From the NCBI RefSeq assembly GCF_037975245.1, contig NC_092565.1:7930999-7990998 (forward strand): 60,000 nt of DNA, read 5' to 3'. The notes under the pieces are model-generated. The model was not told where the DNA came from and ran no database searches. It worked only from the letters and a program-made list of their open reading frames with translations. Source of the DNA: Apostichopus japonicus (Eukaryota > Echinodermata > Holothuroidea > Aspidochirotida > Stichopodidae). The position numbers and the translations under genes were made by a program. Numbering within the stretch: the stretch's first letter is position 1; every line of letters begins with the position of its first letter. Shown here piece by piece: positions 33,701-47,100 of the stretch.

Positions 33701-36700
33701 GCGATGCCTTGATGTCACCAGCAGTACAGTCCAAGTGGTGGAGTCGTTCCTTGTCGGGGCACCTATATCGTCCCTGGACTGGTCACTGTTCTTCAATGTA
33801 CTGGCTATCGGGAGCTCAAAGGTACCAAATGCTTTGTTGCTATACCAGTCCGTTTATAATAATTCTATAAGTGTTTCCCTGGTTATCAGGGTTCCATAGA
33901 TGGTTGTCTGCAATAGCAGAAGATAGTTTGTTTCTTCAATTTCTGGGGAGAAATAAATGTTTTTATGCAATGCTCTTATTACCATTACTAACCAAATGAT
34001 TGTTTACTTGCAAAGTTAAATGACCCTTCTTTAATATCTGATGATATCATATTGTATGGACTGCTGTGAAGCCCTAAGGAACTTAGTTTTGAGATGAGAC
34101 CAGTTTTACAGTGTAATTTTAAGTACTACAAAACATACCATAGACAAAAGTCAGTTTTGCTCTGTAAATTTTGAGCAGTTGCAATTTTGTTCATCTTTCG
34201 ATAATGCTGTAGAATGAAGCTGTAAATAATTTGCTGTTACAGGGTAACTTACCTCTGGCTACAGTGATCATTACAGTTTCACCTGGATGTTGGAACCTCA
34301 ATGCAACTTACTAATTTGTGATGTCTTGTCATTGTACATTTACACTAAATATGCTGATATATAATACCATAAACAGTGTTTGGTCAATGACTTACCAACT
34401 TCCAAACCTTGCACCTTGCCACTATAACCTCTGCATTAACCCAGATCTTTTTATTTCCTCATAGATCTGTATCTTGTCAGTTAAGATATAGTGTTTTAAA
34501 GGCTTGACACTTGGAATGCTACATGGCTATATTGTATACTAAACTCATAATCAAATGTATCTCCCAATAGGGTTCAGTCCATATATTTGACGTTGCAAGG
34601 TCTAGTCCAGTGGAACCACTCTTTGAGACTCATTTTGGAAATTTTGTGGGCATTGCTGTCCTGAGCCCAGGAACTACCCAGTGTGTGGTAAGATATTATG
34701 TGGTTTTTATCTGCATGCGAACTGCTCTCATGCAGTGAAAAAGTATGTGCCTCTATTTTAGTTTCTTGTTCGTTTTTTAACTTATGCAGGTGTTTGTTCA
34801 TTACATTTGACATGCTTCTGATGCTGTAAGTTGAGATAAGCACGATTTCTGCAAAGAACATTATATTGAAGGAAAAGACACTTCCGTAATTTTTTGTTTC
34901 TGTGCAGTCTGTTCGAGAAGACGGTATGGTTCAAACCTGGTCTATGGAAGAATCCAAATTACTAGGGAGTTGCATGATTGGTGCCCCGGTAAGTACAACT
35001 GTCTCATTTGTGTATACTTCAATGACTGTAAATACCTTCAAATTAATCAATCCATGCGAGACTATTAAGTAGATCGGATTTCAGTGAGACACAAAAATAA
35101 ACCACTTACAATCTTGTATGGTAAAACTTAGTTTCTCCATTTCAGTTGTAACTGAAAAGTCTAGAAATTCTTCAGTGTTGCTGTCTAATTATCCATTATT
35201 TTTCTTAATCTTTGTAGAGTGGGTGTTCTGTTGACTAATTATACCTTTGATGTAGTATGGTTTTATTAGGAGTTGTATTTACCTATTCTGGGATTATAAT
35301 AAGCTTGAAACTTCTAAATTCTGATTGTTTGAATGTCTTGCTAGCTACTTTAAGGCATATCTAAAATTTATTTAAAGAGCATGATAGGTTGTACAGCTCT
35401 GCAATTCCAAAAGTTAAAGTTGGATTAATTTCATACTTGATATGTTGCTATGGTCAAAACTTGAAGCTGTTACATAATCTTACATAAAATTTCACAAGGA
35501 ATCACTAAGAGTAGCCTGCTTGTAGAATTATATAAAAGACAGCAGGAAATAGTGAGTTATAAAAACAAACATTCATTCTCTCCTCCCATCACAGGTCTCT
35601 TGCATGGCATCCAGTCCTTCATCATCTCTGGTAGCTGTTGGTAGTCTCTCAGGACACATGTACCTTATTGATGCATCAAATCCTGAAAAACCAAGAGTTG
35701 TGCAGCGTCTTCATGTTCATAAGAATGCCATTCTTGAGTTGACCTTTGACCAGGAGGGACGTTACCTAATTTCAGGTTCTGATGATGGCAACATCTTCAC
35801 CATCGATGCTAGACCATCAGCTGGGTTCAAGATCCTCGGCCAAACTCGTGAGTCCTCCATTATCTCACATAAAGATATGGTGTCAATATTGTTTTTTCTC
35901 ACAAAATGAAAATAAAAAAACAGTTTCAAATGAGATCCTAAAATATTTTGTGGTTTGTTAGAGTTAGAGTGATTGTCTAAAACCCAAATGTATTTGAAGG
36001 CTGGAAATTTTAATTCCAGTATGGCTAAATGATTTTAGTCCAGATAAAATTCATAAATATCTTCAACTACGAAGAACAAAATGTATGTCATAAACAGTTT
36101 GAGAGACTAGTTCCTGGTTTAGAATCTGTGATTTGATGCCAGTGGTAGTGACACTCTAACTACTACACTACATTATCAGAAACAGGGTTGGATAAGAGAT
36201 GGGAGCAGGAATTGAGGTAGTGAAAATGTTAAGTCAACATCCAAGCCACCTTTTCTCCCAAGAAATCCATCCCAACCCTTATCCCTTTTTGCCCCATAGA
36301 AGTAATATAATGGCCTTTATGAGCGAGAAAAATTACGGCTTGAATTCAACCTAACCTGAAGAGAGTTGTTACAATGCAATGTCATGTGATATATTCTGTA
36401 GTATACCAGTGAAACCATGCCTTTTGGTCACTTTTAATAGCTCTCCAAGGGCTTGTAACGTCCTTGTCCACTGTTACTGAGGAAAAGCATGGTCCAGCGA
36501 AGGTACTTGCAATAGGGAATTCCCGACCAACCGAAGAAGATACTTCAGATGTGTGTCTCTATTTTGAAATACCCGATGCTGCTGATCAAAGTAAGTGAAG
36601 AATGTTTGTAATAATTAATGAAAATGTAATTTTATGAAATAAAATATATCATAAAATATTCTGTAAGTATATATATAATATGTATAAATCAGTGATGATC

Positions 36701-38118
36701 AGTGTTTATCTTGTGCTTTATATATCTACATTGTTTCATAAAGTTGCTAAATAAATGGAATGGCTGATAATTTGTTGTGTTCAAAAGTTGATTAGTGTGC
36801 AACCTTTAACAACTTGGAGCTGACTGATTTAGTTTGTTGAAGTTCCATCATTCTTAACCATCTCTTATTTCTTTGCCAGATTATAAATCTTGTCAGTTTT
36901 GAAAAATGATTAAGGTTTACCATCTTACTCTTGTTTCTTTTTTCTCCTCAGACATTGATGAGCTTGTATCAGGCACCATGTGTGAGTTCAAGGAGGATGT
37001 TGTGAACCGAATGGTTTTAAGTTTTTCCAGCCCAGTCTATACCGCAGCCATCTCCTCGGGTGGTGTCATATATGCCTTGTCTAGCAACCAGAAGAAGCTG
37101 ACCAAGTTTGCCCTGCCCAACGTTAAACCATCAAAGGTAATCTTGCTACTAAGTATTCTGTGTTTATGACATAATGTATTTCAACATTAAAAAATTGTAT
37201 ACAAGCTAAGATTCAAGGAAGAATTCTTGATTTGCAAAATATTATGTCTCTTTATATGTAGATACTAAATGAATAATAATGACCATCATAGATGGAATAA
37301 ATAAATCTTGTAAAGTTATCATAGAATATGGGGCCCTTGAATTGGACAATATTTAAACTTTTACAAACCAAAGACAATTGCAAATGTAGAAACTTGAATT
37401 GCTACTTTTAGTGACATGTCACCCAAGATAAATCATGGAGATGGAAAACCAAATTTCTCAACCCATTGACTCCCTTACATGGAAACTGTAACTGTGCGAT
37501 CATGCCAACGTCCAGTGAGGAAGTCTCTTAGAAAGTGAATGGATACTAAGCATGCCCTCGATTAAAGGTATCTCAGCTGTCTACTGTGTCCTGTGTACCT
37601 GAGCTGAACCCCCCCCCCCCAAAAAAAAACAAAAAAAAAAAACAGATGACCATACACATGATCTTAGGCAAAATGTTGAGCCATTTGAATTGTGACATTC
37701 AACATCTTTTCCTGGTTTGAAAACTGTTTATGAAAGAGCAAACAAATTATTGACTTATCTAATTGTTTTTTTCAATATTTAAAAAAGTTTATAATAATTG
37801 ACTTTAAAATAACATTAATGAATATTCATTGGCACTACAGAGAGATAATGCCAGCATCTTAACCCCAGAAGGAGAATATCCCGGTCATGACCTCCACGGT
37901 GGATCAGTTGTCATGTCTCACCACCAGAAATGGATCGCAACCTCATCTCCCGATGGACGCATCCTCGTTCGAGATGTAGATTCTTTGGATGAGGTCATCG
38001 CTGTCACAGCTCACAGTCATCAACTGTTTGGTGTCTACCAGATGAATTTCTCCACAGATGCCTTACACCTCCTCTCGTGTGGTGCTCAGGATGCTTCTTT
38101 GGCTTGCTTTTCATGGGA
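27702..38118 (+). CDS. CFAP43: CFAP43 exons 1-13: WD40-type beta-propeller half
   Basis: These exons encode residues 1 to about 740. Repeated blade-like segments end in short hydrophobic strands around Gly/Asp turns, for example DGLFVGGDDGVLRCLD, GSLSGHMYLIDAS, GRYLISGSDDGNIFTIDA and SPDGRILVRDVDSL. Canonical WD dipeptides are few, as in vertebrate CFAP43. In the family this half forms the propellers that pack onto the dynein tether. Exon phases are mixed here, in contrast to the coiled-coil half. Confidence 0.9.
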
Positions 38119-41100
38119 GTAAGTTTTTTTTGTAGCTTTTGTGATTTTAAGTTTGAGTATTATTGCGTGATATGTAAACATAGGTCTTGTTTTATTCAAA
38201 GAAAGTGCATTTGAAATCACCTATTTAAGCTGCATTGATATCGACCAAGTCAATGCTGCAGTAAAATTTCATCACAATATAGATTACTCACTTAAATATT
38301 CATGTTTCATTTTAAACATTGGTGCGGATAAGGGTTATTTTGAAAATATGCCAAGTTGTTTTTAATATGTGGTTTATACTAGTGTGAGGATACGCAGGAA
38401 TAAATAGGCAGGAGAGAGTGCTAATTTCTACCACCGCTTGTTCTGGTGGCTGAGGGGTTTATTACTTCTTCTCTCACATAGTATGTTTGAGATTATCTTA
38501 TATGATTACATAAACAGAAAAGGACGGTGCAGCACCTTCAGGTGGCTTTCCTGAAAGATAATAAAAAGAGAAACAAAACATAAAAATAAAGTCACTTTAA
38601 ATTGTGTACCAGACTAACCCTACTTTCTGTGACCCAATTAGACTGGTTTTTACACTGTCTGAATAACTACAATGACAAGGGTTGAACTGGGAGTACCACT
38701 AGACTTAACACATAATAGTAATAATGAGATTGCGACATTTAAATCTCGGCACGTCTGCCTTACAATCTCTCTGTCCATTTATGGGCAGGGCATTACACTT
38801 ATAAAACAATAACACAACTTATCTAGTCAATTACATCTCAACCAGTTGCCCGTACACAGAACGTGTAACTTATTACAGAGTACATCGTTTAACAACTAAT
38901 TGTGGTTAATACAGCAGCAAGAGGCATTTTGTCCAAAACCAATATCAACAGAGGTGAATTTAATCTTAATCAGTGCTGGTTAACACATAAAGTGGTGAAT
39001 ATAGAGAGAAAATACCTTAATGAATAATTAGATAATGTTACTCAAGCTCACTTGGGTGGCTTGCCTATTACGTACACATATATTCAACGATAACATGGGC
39101 GCAGCCATCTTGTTTGTTATGAGAGGGCGCTCTATTGGAATATAGTACGAAAATACTTTATACACACTTAGCAATTCACCGTAAGGCACGCTTAGCCTAG
39201 ACAATGAAACACACGAATAACACGATTCCCTCGAATACAACAATAACAAGGCATGTGAACTTATAATAATATATTTTAAGAGTACAAAACTTAACTAAGC
39301 CCTTGAATAATGAAGTTGAATACCATCGTGATGCATTCTTGAAAACAATAAACCTAGGCCTACCACACTATCTAACGATAGGCTAACCCACGCTGAGAAT
39401 AGGTCCACGTTGTAAAAACTAATAATAAAAATGGTGAGTCACAAACTCACTTATACTTCCCTATCCTAACATGAGCCAAAGCTTAAATATAATATACATA
39501 TAATTACCTCGATTACTTCTTAAAAAGCGACATCTTCAGCAATAAACTCTACATTTCTAAAGAGCGTAATATTTGTTTGGTGTTCGTTGTAATGATAATG
39601 TGTCAATGGGTACAGCAACGAACGCCGAAAGGGACATGTGCAACCAACACATGGCTCCCTGTGGGATGCACTACACTAGGATGAAAAATTATCTTGGCAA
39701 AGAAGTCGGGAGGATGGAATCATATTCACGAGGTAGTCATGTGATTAACTTTCGTTTGTTAAGTAAATCTTACTTTGAGTAATACTAAATACGTTTAGTA
39801 ATGGACACAAAAAATACAAGAAAAGCTGTTGTACAATATGTTGTTTCAAGTGCTGGGTATAATAGCTCAAGTGATGTAGTATGAAGCTATCCTGCTTTGT
39901 CATCTTTCATCCAAGATTAGATGTATAATATCCTTGTATCTCCAACATTGCAGAATAATTTGTGAAGCTTGAAAGGTTTTTATGACCTGTCATAAGGTTT
40001 GTTTGCGTTTGTGTGACAACGTACTGGTTACTATGTTCTACACACAGCTTCACACCAGCAGGTAAGACCAAGGCAGCAAAGGCCATAGAAGCTGCTAGGT
40101 CTCACAAGGCTATGTTACAAGCCGGCCGCAAGAGAGAAAATGAAGTTCTGGCTGGTATGAAAGAATGGCAACGCTCTCATAGACAGAGTCCAGATAATGA
40201 TGAAGCCAATCTGAAAAATTCAGAGAAGGTAATATTAGATCACAAAAAGAATTCTTACATCAGTGGTGTCTAGTCAGTTTTAGCTTTTAGCAACAAAATG
40301 GATGATAGATAGATCCATTGAGGTGTTGGTCACCGTTAGTGTACAGTGTTGTTGTTTAAGTTGTCAGTCAGGGAACCTACAGGAGAAATAACTGTTGCAG
40401 AATTTGTTATGTGAAGGTGTGAATCATTTGTGGAAGGTGCTTTGTTGTTTGTTTTAGCAACACGTAAAATAAAATGGAAACTGGCAGCATTAACTTCATT
40501 GCATAGTATTGCTTGCTTCCTCAGTAAAATGTGCAACAGGTTTACAACATTAGCTTTCATCATGGAAGAGTATTACCTTCTGCAATGTTATGCAGAGTGG
40601 GAAAACTTTGTGACCTTCTTACTTGGCCAGTGGGATAACAAGATTGGTTCAACTGATATGGCAATTGCCTCAGTGTACTGATTCTACTTTGTTCATGTTT
40701 TCACTGGTTTCACTTTTGTACTTTAATCATACCTAGGGATTTACGCACATGAAGCACTAACGTTTTGAGAAACTAATGTCTCCCCCATGGGAACACCAAA
40801 AATAAAATTACTGAAAGTTTTGGGGAACACATTGGCTTTGGTGCATTAATTTAGACGTAGCTTAATGACAGGTTTATTTACTCATGTCAGGTGGTAACGT
40901 GGTCAGACGACAATAATTGATAGTACTCACTGCTGATTTGTTCTTTCAGGCCAGAACGGCTTTAGAGAATGCCCTGGAGAGTGATGACATCTACTCAACA
41001 CCTACCCCTAGTCTTGGATCTGACCCCACCTGGATGGAAATGAAGGAACTAGAGGTATTTATCTTCATATTTTTAAGTTGCTATGAAAAGTAGCAGAAAC

Positions 41101-44100
41101 ATTTTCATACTCATACTTTCAAGAATGACCATTTCTTCTTCACAATTAAGCAAAACAATAACATTCTGGTAAAAAAAAAAAATTCTATTCTTTTGTAGGC
41201 TATTAGAAAAGAAGACATGGAATACGCAGAAGTGAAGAAAGGACTTAGAAGTGAGATTAGAGATCTCCGTCGGACGGTGAGTTTAAGCGATAAATTTGCA
41301 GTTAGATTGCTGCAGTGGTGATTGCTCTCTCCTTGTGATGCCCAAAGTCATGATAGGATCAAATCCAGTGTTGGACTATGGTTTTGACAAAGAAGAATGC
41401 TGGCGATGAAATGAATCATGTCGTATTAAGTTGAGTGGTGTCTTATCAGTGTGTGTTCCTAGATTAGAACTGTCGTCTCAAGTTAAGTGCAAATCACTCA
41501 GGAGATGTAATAATAATATCATGGTGTACCTACTTACTTATACATTTCTTCACTTTTAATAGGAGACACGGTTCCTAGATTAGAATTGTCGTCTAAAGTT
41601 CAGTGCAATCGCTCAAGAGATGTAATAATTATATCATAGTATACCTTCTAACTTATACATTTCTGCACTCTCAATGGGACACACAGTTGGCGTAGACTTA
41701 CTTTTATCTCCGTGTGTATTTCATGAAGGTACCACTCCTCGTGACAGGTGAGCAGTGGAGAGATGATTATAAGTATTCTGTACCCATGTTTCTGGTTTAA
41801 CAAAGTGAAAGGCAAGTGTGTACCTTCGTAGCTGTGTTGAGATGTTTCAAATAGCAAGCGGTAGCAGTACGAACAACTATCCTGAAGAAACGAAAGAAAA
41901 ACAGAAAAAAAATTAACTCGCTAGGCCAGATGGACAAGGAAAGTTGGAGGTTGGAAGTTGAAAATAATTACAGTTTTTGCACTATTTCTGACAAACCTTC
42001 TATTTTAAATGAGGTATATTCCTTACCTAACTCTTCTTCCTTATATCTGTTTGATGATTAGATCCAGACCATGATGAAGACTAATGAGGAACTGCCAGAG
42101 ATTGAGCAGCTTGGACAGCATGAGTTTAACCTGGATACTGAGGAACAACAGAGACTGCAGGAGGATGGAGACGGGGAGGTCCAACAGGTAATAAACCAGA
42201 CAATTTTTAAGTTAAGACAAACATGCAGACTTATTTGTCTCTTTGTATGAGGCACAGGGTCGCATGAAATGACTTCCCGGTATAGTAATAGTATACTGAC
42301 AAGTATATAAGCCTAAATAAATTAAATATTAGATTTGAGCTTGTCTGGCCAGATTGCTGTACGAAGACAGACAATAATTGTTTGATGTTAATGACTAACT
42401 TTCTATCGATTAGTTATATGTTCTTTGTCACTTTGTTAACTTTCAGATCAGGGAAGAGATGGAATTAGAAGATCTCGCTAAAATGTACCTGAGAGATGTG
42501 ATCATGAAGGAATGTTGGGAATCGATGGTTACCAAAGGACGCAGTATAAAGGTAAACTGAGTGTAAAGTTAGGTCTTATACGATACTGAAGGATGTAGAC
42601 ATGAAAGAATAGAGGTAACCAACTAAACAGATCTGTATTACATGATATGAAATGATGCAGTATGGAAGTTACTGTCAATAGTCTCTGGGCAAGTACTACT
42701 GGTATGTGCTTCAGTAATACAGTAAATTAAGTCAATTATGATGAAGGATGCAATATTTTGGTAGTAAAATGTTCATTTGACATTTGACAGAATATTCAGA
42801 GAGCAAAAGTACCTTAAAGTCAACTTAATTTTGAAATTTGAAAATCACTTGTTAGTGACATTCAGTGATGTTAGTGGTTTAGAAACCATGGTGTGTTCTT
42901 CCTATGCAATGGTAACTAAATACACTGCTATGTAATGAGGAACATACAGAGGGTGCAGTATGAGGTTGATTGCCTAAACTACTGTAGTATTCATGCCATT
43001 CCTGAATTCAGTTCACGTGTGCATAGCTGATTCTGTTCTTGTATTCTCCTCCAGGCATTCCACTCTACCATGGAGGTCAGCAACTATCCCATGAGAGAGA
43101 GAAGTAAGACAGAGTTGGAAGAACTGGCATTTGTCACCAAACTGAGGGAGATAGAAAGAGCAGAGATTGCTGTGAGTTATCTAGCACTCAGTGTTTGTGA
43201 TTGGTGTTACCATATCATAATAATAAGAATATGAATCGTTAAGCTTACAAAGCTGTATTCTAATAAGACCATAACATGGAGAAACCTTCAGACTCAATGC
43301 AAGGCCCTGCTTTAAAGCTCTATTTGGTTTGACTTTCACCTGTGCATAATTCTGACCAAGCAATGCTATATACACACATATTCTTAATACCACTAAAACG
43401 TGTAAGTATTGGGCAGCTACTATAAAAGGAATTATTGAGCATCTGATGCAACCTTGAACATTTTGTGTCTTTCAATTGATATATTATTTGTTTAATTGTT
43501 CTGCTACTGGTAGTTTGAATTTAATGGAATAAAATACTAATGGGTATGATGTTATGTTACATTACCAAGTACCATTTCAGGCATCTTTCCTTTAATATTA
43601 CAAAGTATGGTGCCACCAGATTGTGACTAGCATAGTGGAATAGACAACCGAAATCACAATTTTTGGAATATATTCACGATAATTCCTGAAATAACTGCTC
43701 ACCTTAATCACTATCTTCTGTTCTTAATCTAGGCAAGAAAGGAAATCTTGGATGTACCAGCCCAGCAAACGGTATGTTTATTTCAAATAGTCTTGATAAA
43801 AACCATTTTGTGTTCATTTTTGTTCCCTCAGTCAAAATTTCTACACAGCCAATCAAGGGGAAAAGATAAATGAATATATACCAGGCATCTCCAGTATGCA
43901 TCATACAGAACTTTCTGTAGTGATAGGCATATCTTTTATCATTTTCTTGGAGATTAATGCTATAAGTGGTAGTTTTACTTTCTTTCGACAGGAGAAGGAT
44001 GGAGTCCGGGAAGGAGATGAGGAATCAGAGGAAGGAGGTGACACCGGGGAGAATCCCTCTACCACCGGTAGTCTTGGCGCCCAATACGGTGGAGCTAGCG

Positions 44101-47100
44101 AACTGTTTTACAGTCAGTTTGACCTCAACACTCGACCCCAGAAGAGGAACCAGATCATACTGATTCAGGTGTGTGTCTATAGTTGCTGATATTGTCATTA
44201 ATTTCAAAAATGAATTTGCAATCATGGAGGCTTATATGTGTGGAACATCTTGTTTCTTGTTTGTGGAATGCCTTATTGCTGGTGTGTGAATGGCTTGTGT
44301 GTGGAACCCCTCTGATTATTTTCTGGTGTATATTTCTTGCAATGATTTTGTCTCTTTGTGCATTTCTCGTAAAACAGGATGCCATTTACAGGATTAAGCA
44401 GCAATTTAACAAAGAATTCAGCGACACTTACAAGCAGAGGGAACAGGAGATTGCTAGGATCGAAGATAAGAACCAGAGGATCCGAAAAATTCTGGAAGAT
44501 TTGAAAACATCAGAAGATATCTGGCAACCTCAAATGGATTCAGATGAAAAACCTGAAAAGTTACTGACAGTGGATGACAGTGAGGTAAGGGCATTTATAT
44601 CTGGAAGATGGGAGCAGTGAAGAGGATATGTAGGAGTAGTAGTCTTTAGGATATGTTAGGTGGTAATGCAGGGGATATATCAAGTACCATTGTAGGGGAT
44701 GTATAGGGGTAGTTGTCAGACAGCATATGGGGTAGAAAGGGTGTAAAATATGGGAATGAAAAAGGAAAAAACTGTGCCCTTCTTATTAACTGAAGAATTT
44801 TATGAATGCACACATCCCAGGGATCAAAGTTCACTACAGTAAGTAAAGCTTTTTTTAGGATGTTTGCTGTCAAGAATTGGTTGTAATTTGATTTCATATC
44901 TACCAACTGGTTTGAAGGTATGGGAGTAATAAAGAGCTATTGATAGTGGGTAAAAGGATGGAGAGGTGGGAGTGGGGTGGGGGGGGGGAGGGCAGTTGGT
45001 AAGACCAGCATGTATGCAAATGCAAATTCTTTGGGATATGAAGTTACCCAATACTACTGTTGTTACTACTTTTCTATTGTGTGGATGTTATGTTAGTGGC
45101 TGTTGTTCTGTGCAATATCTGTCTGAACATAAGCCATGGTATGCTGTTATACTATTTCAATATGTACATAGTATTCAGTCTGCAGCTTACCTACCACTAT
45201 TATATAACGTGCATGGCAATTTTCAATATCAGGTGATTTCTACGTTGATGTATTTTTACAGGTGAAGGTAGAAAAGTTCATCACTCCAGATCAACAGGCC
45301 AAGCTGGATGAAGAAGCCAAGGTAGAGGCTGAGAAGAAACTGAAGGAGAAGGGAGATAATGTCAGAGATAGAGCTCTGAACATGATGATGGGGGGAGTCT
45401 TGGAAATCAAGAAAGAAGATGAACTCAAGAAGGTATAATCAAATATTCCTTTCTCTGTTTATGAAAGCTGCTGGTACTGTTTATAAATACTGTAAATTCT
45501 CCTGGCAATTTGCACAAAATAAGGGAGAAATGGCCATCGTCATCAAGAGATTATGCTATATTACCTGCTAGTTGCCCAAGTCTTGCGCAAAAAGAAAAGT
45601 TTTAAGTTTTAGCTTCTAACGTTATTCTACTTCCATGTCAGAAGACTAGTCGATCTGATGGAAATTTTCCTGTGTTAGTTACAGTTTAATTACTGGCTAT
45701 TACAGACTACTTCAAGCTTTGTATACCTTACTGGTTTACCTTTGTTGACATATGGTGTATTTGTTTAATTTCTGTCAGGATGTTACTGTTCCCTCGTTCA
45801 TGACCAACAAACCTCAGGACGAATGGAGTGAAGAGGAGCAGAAGGCTGCCAAGGAATATGAACGTAAAGTAAAGGAACTGAATGATGAAAGAGAGAAATA
45901 CAGAAAGGTTCGTTGAAATTCCCTTAATTAAATCATTCAAATCAAGTAATTTGGTTTTGTTGTACTATTTCAGTTGGTTGTTCTGCTTTGTATTGCATTG
46001 TATATTTCATGGCTTTGTTTGGCATTGCTTTCTATTGTATGTTATTGCATGGTGTGTTGCATTGTATTGTTTTATAGATATAGTGCATTCATTTGTTAGT
46101 TGAAATGTACAAATTGTTGCACATCAAATGACTTTGAAAACACGGTGTCTTGTTGATCATGTAACCTTCTCTTGTTGAAATTCTGTCACATGTTTTCTCA
46201 TTATTAAAAATGCATTCTAAACAATTAAATCATAGATGTTAATTAAAGGTTATTATTTCTTTAAAAAATTACAGACTTTGGATGCTGAACTGAAGAAACT
46301 GCAGACCATCATTGCTGACACAACATCAAATTTCGATGACAAACTGCTCAACTTGTTGGACAAGAAAATTAAGACAGAGATGGTGCTCTTTCAGGTAAGG
46401 AGAAGTTTCAATTGCTCTTTGAATGAGGAAAACAAGGGCGATTGCTGTAACAGGATTTACAATATCTTAAACACGTTATTGGGCGAGGAGTGGGGGGGGG
46501 GGAGGGGGTGGTGTTGCAGACAAGCCCTTGAAATTTTCTAGCAAATAGTTATTTATACTACATCCCAGTAAACTTTATCCTGTAGTTTTTCTCTTCCATA
46601 TTTTTCAATGAGACTATTATACTATTAAACTTGCAATCTGCAGGCAAGATACCACAGAGACAAGTGCAGGAGCATCAATGCAAGCAGCTTTCTAGGCATA
46701 TGGATGATACCTAGTGTGTATTATGTAATATGGTAGAATGATCTTAAGTTTTTCTCACAGTCTCTGGAAACACAACAGTGTGATTCTTGTCTGTAGTTGG
46801 CTAAATTTAGAAATGTAGAAGCTAGTCAATGTGAAGTCACAATCTAAAAACCAAAAAAGTTTGGGGTGTCTTTAAGTTGTCAAGTTAATATTCATTGAAA
46901 AACAAACTTATGTTGTCTATGGGCTTTAAGTTTATCAGTCACATAGTGTTAAGGGCAGACAATCCAAGACCGCCCATCTGCTTGCAATTTATCTATCAAA
47001 AACCCTCCTCCCTCTCTTAAACATATTGCAGGAGGAGCTAAAAGCATTACGTCTGAAGCGATCACTGCTGATTGAAGAAGAGTTGAACTGTAGAGAGGAA

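Noticed and set aside
43896-44189. 97-codon open frame taken as a single exon
   Set aside because: Only 43992-44168 of it is CFAP43 exon 21. The ends run into flanking intron past the splice sites.
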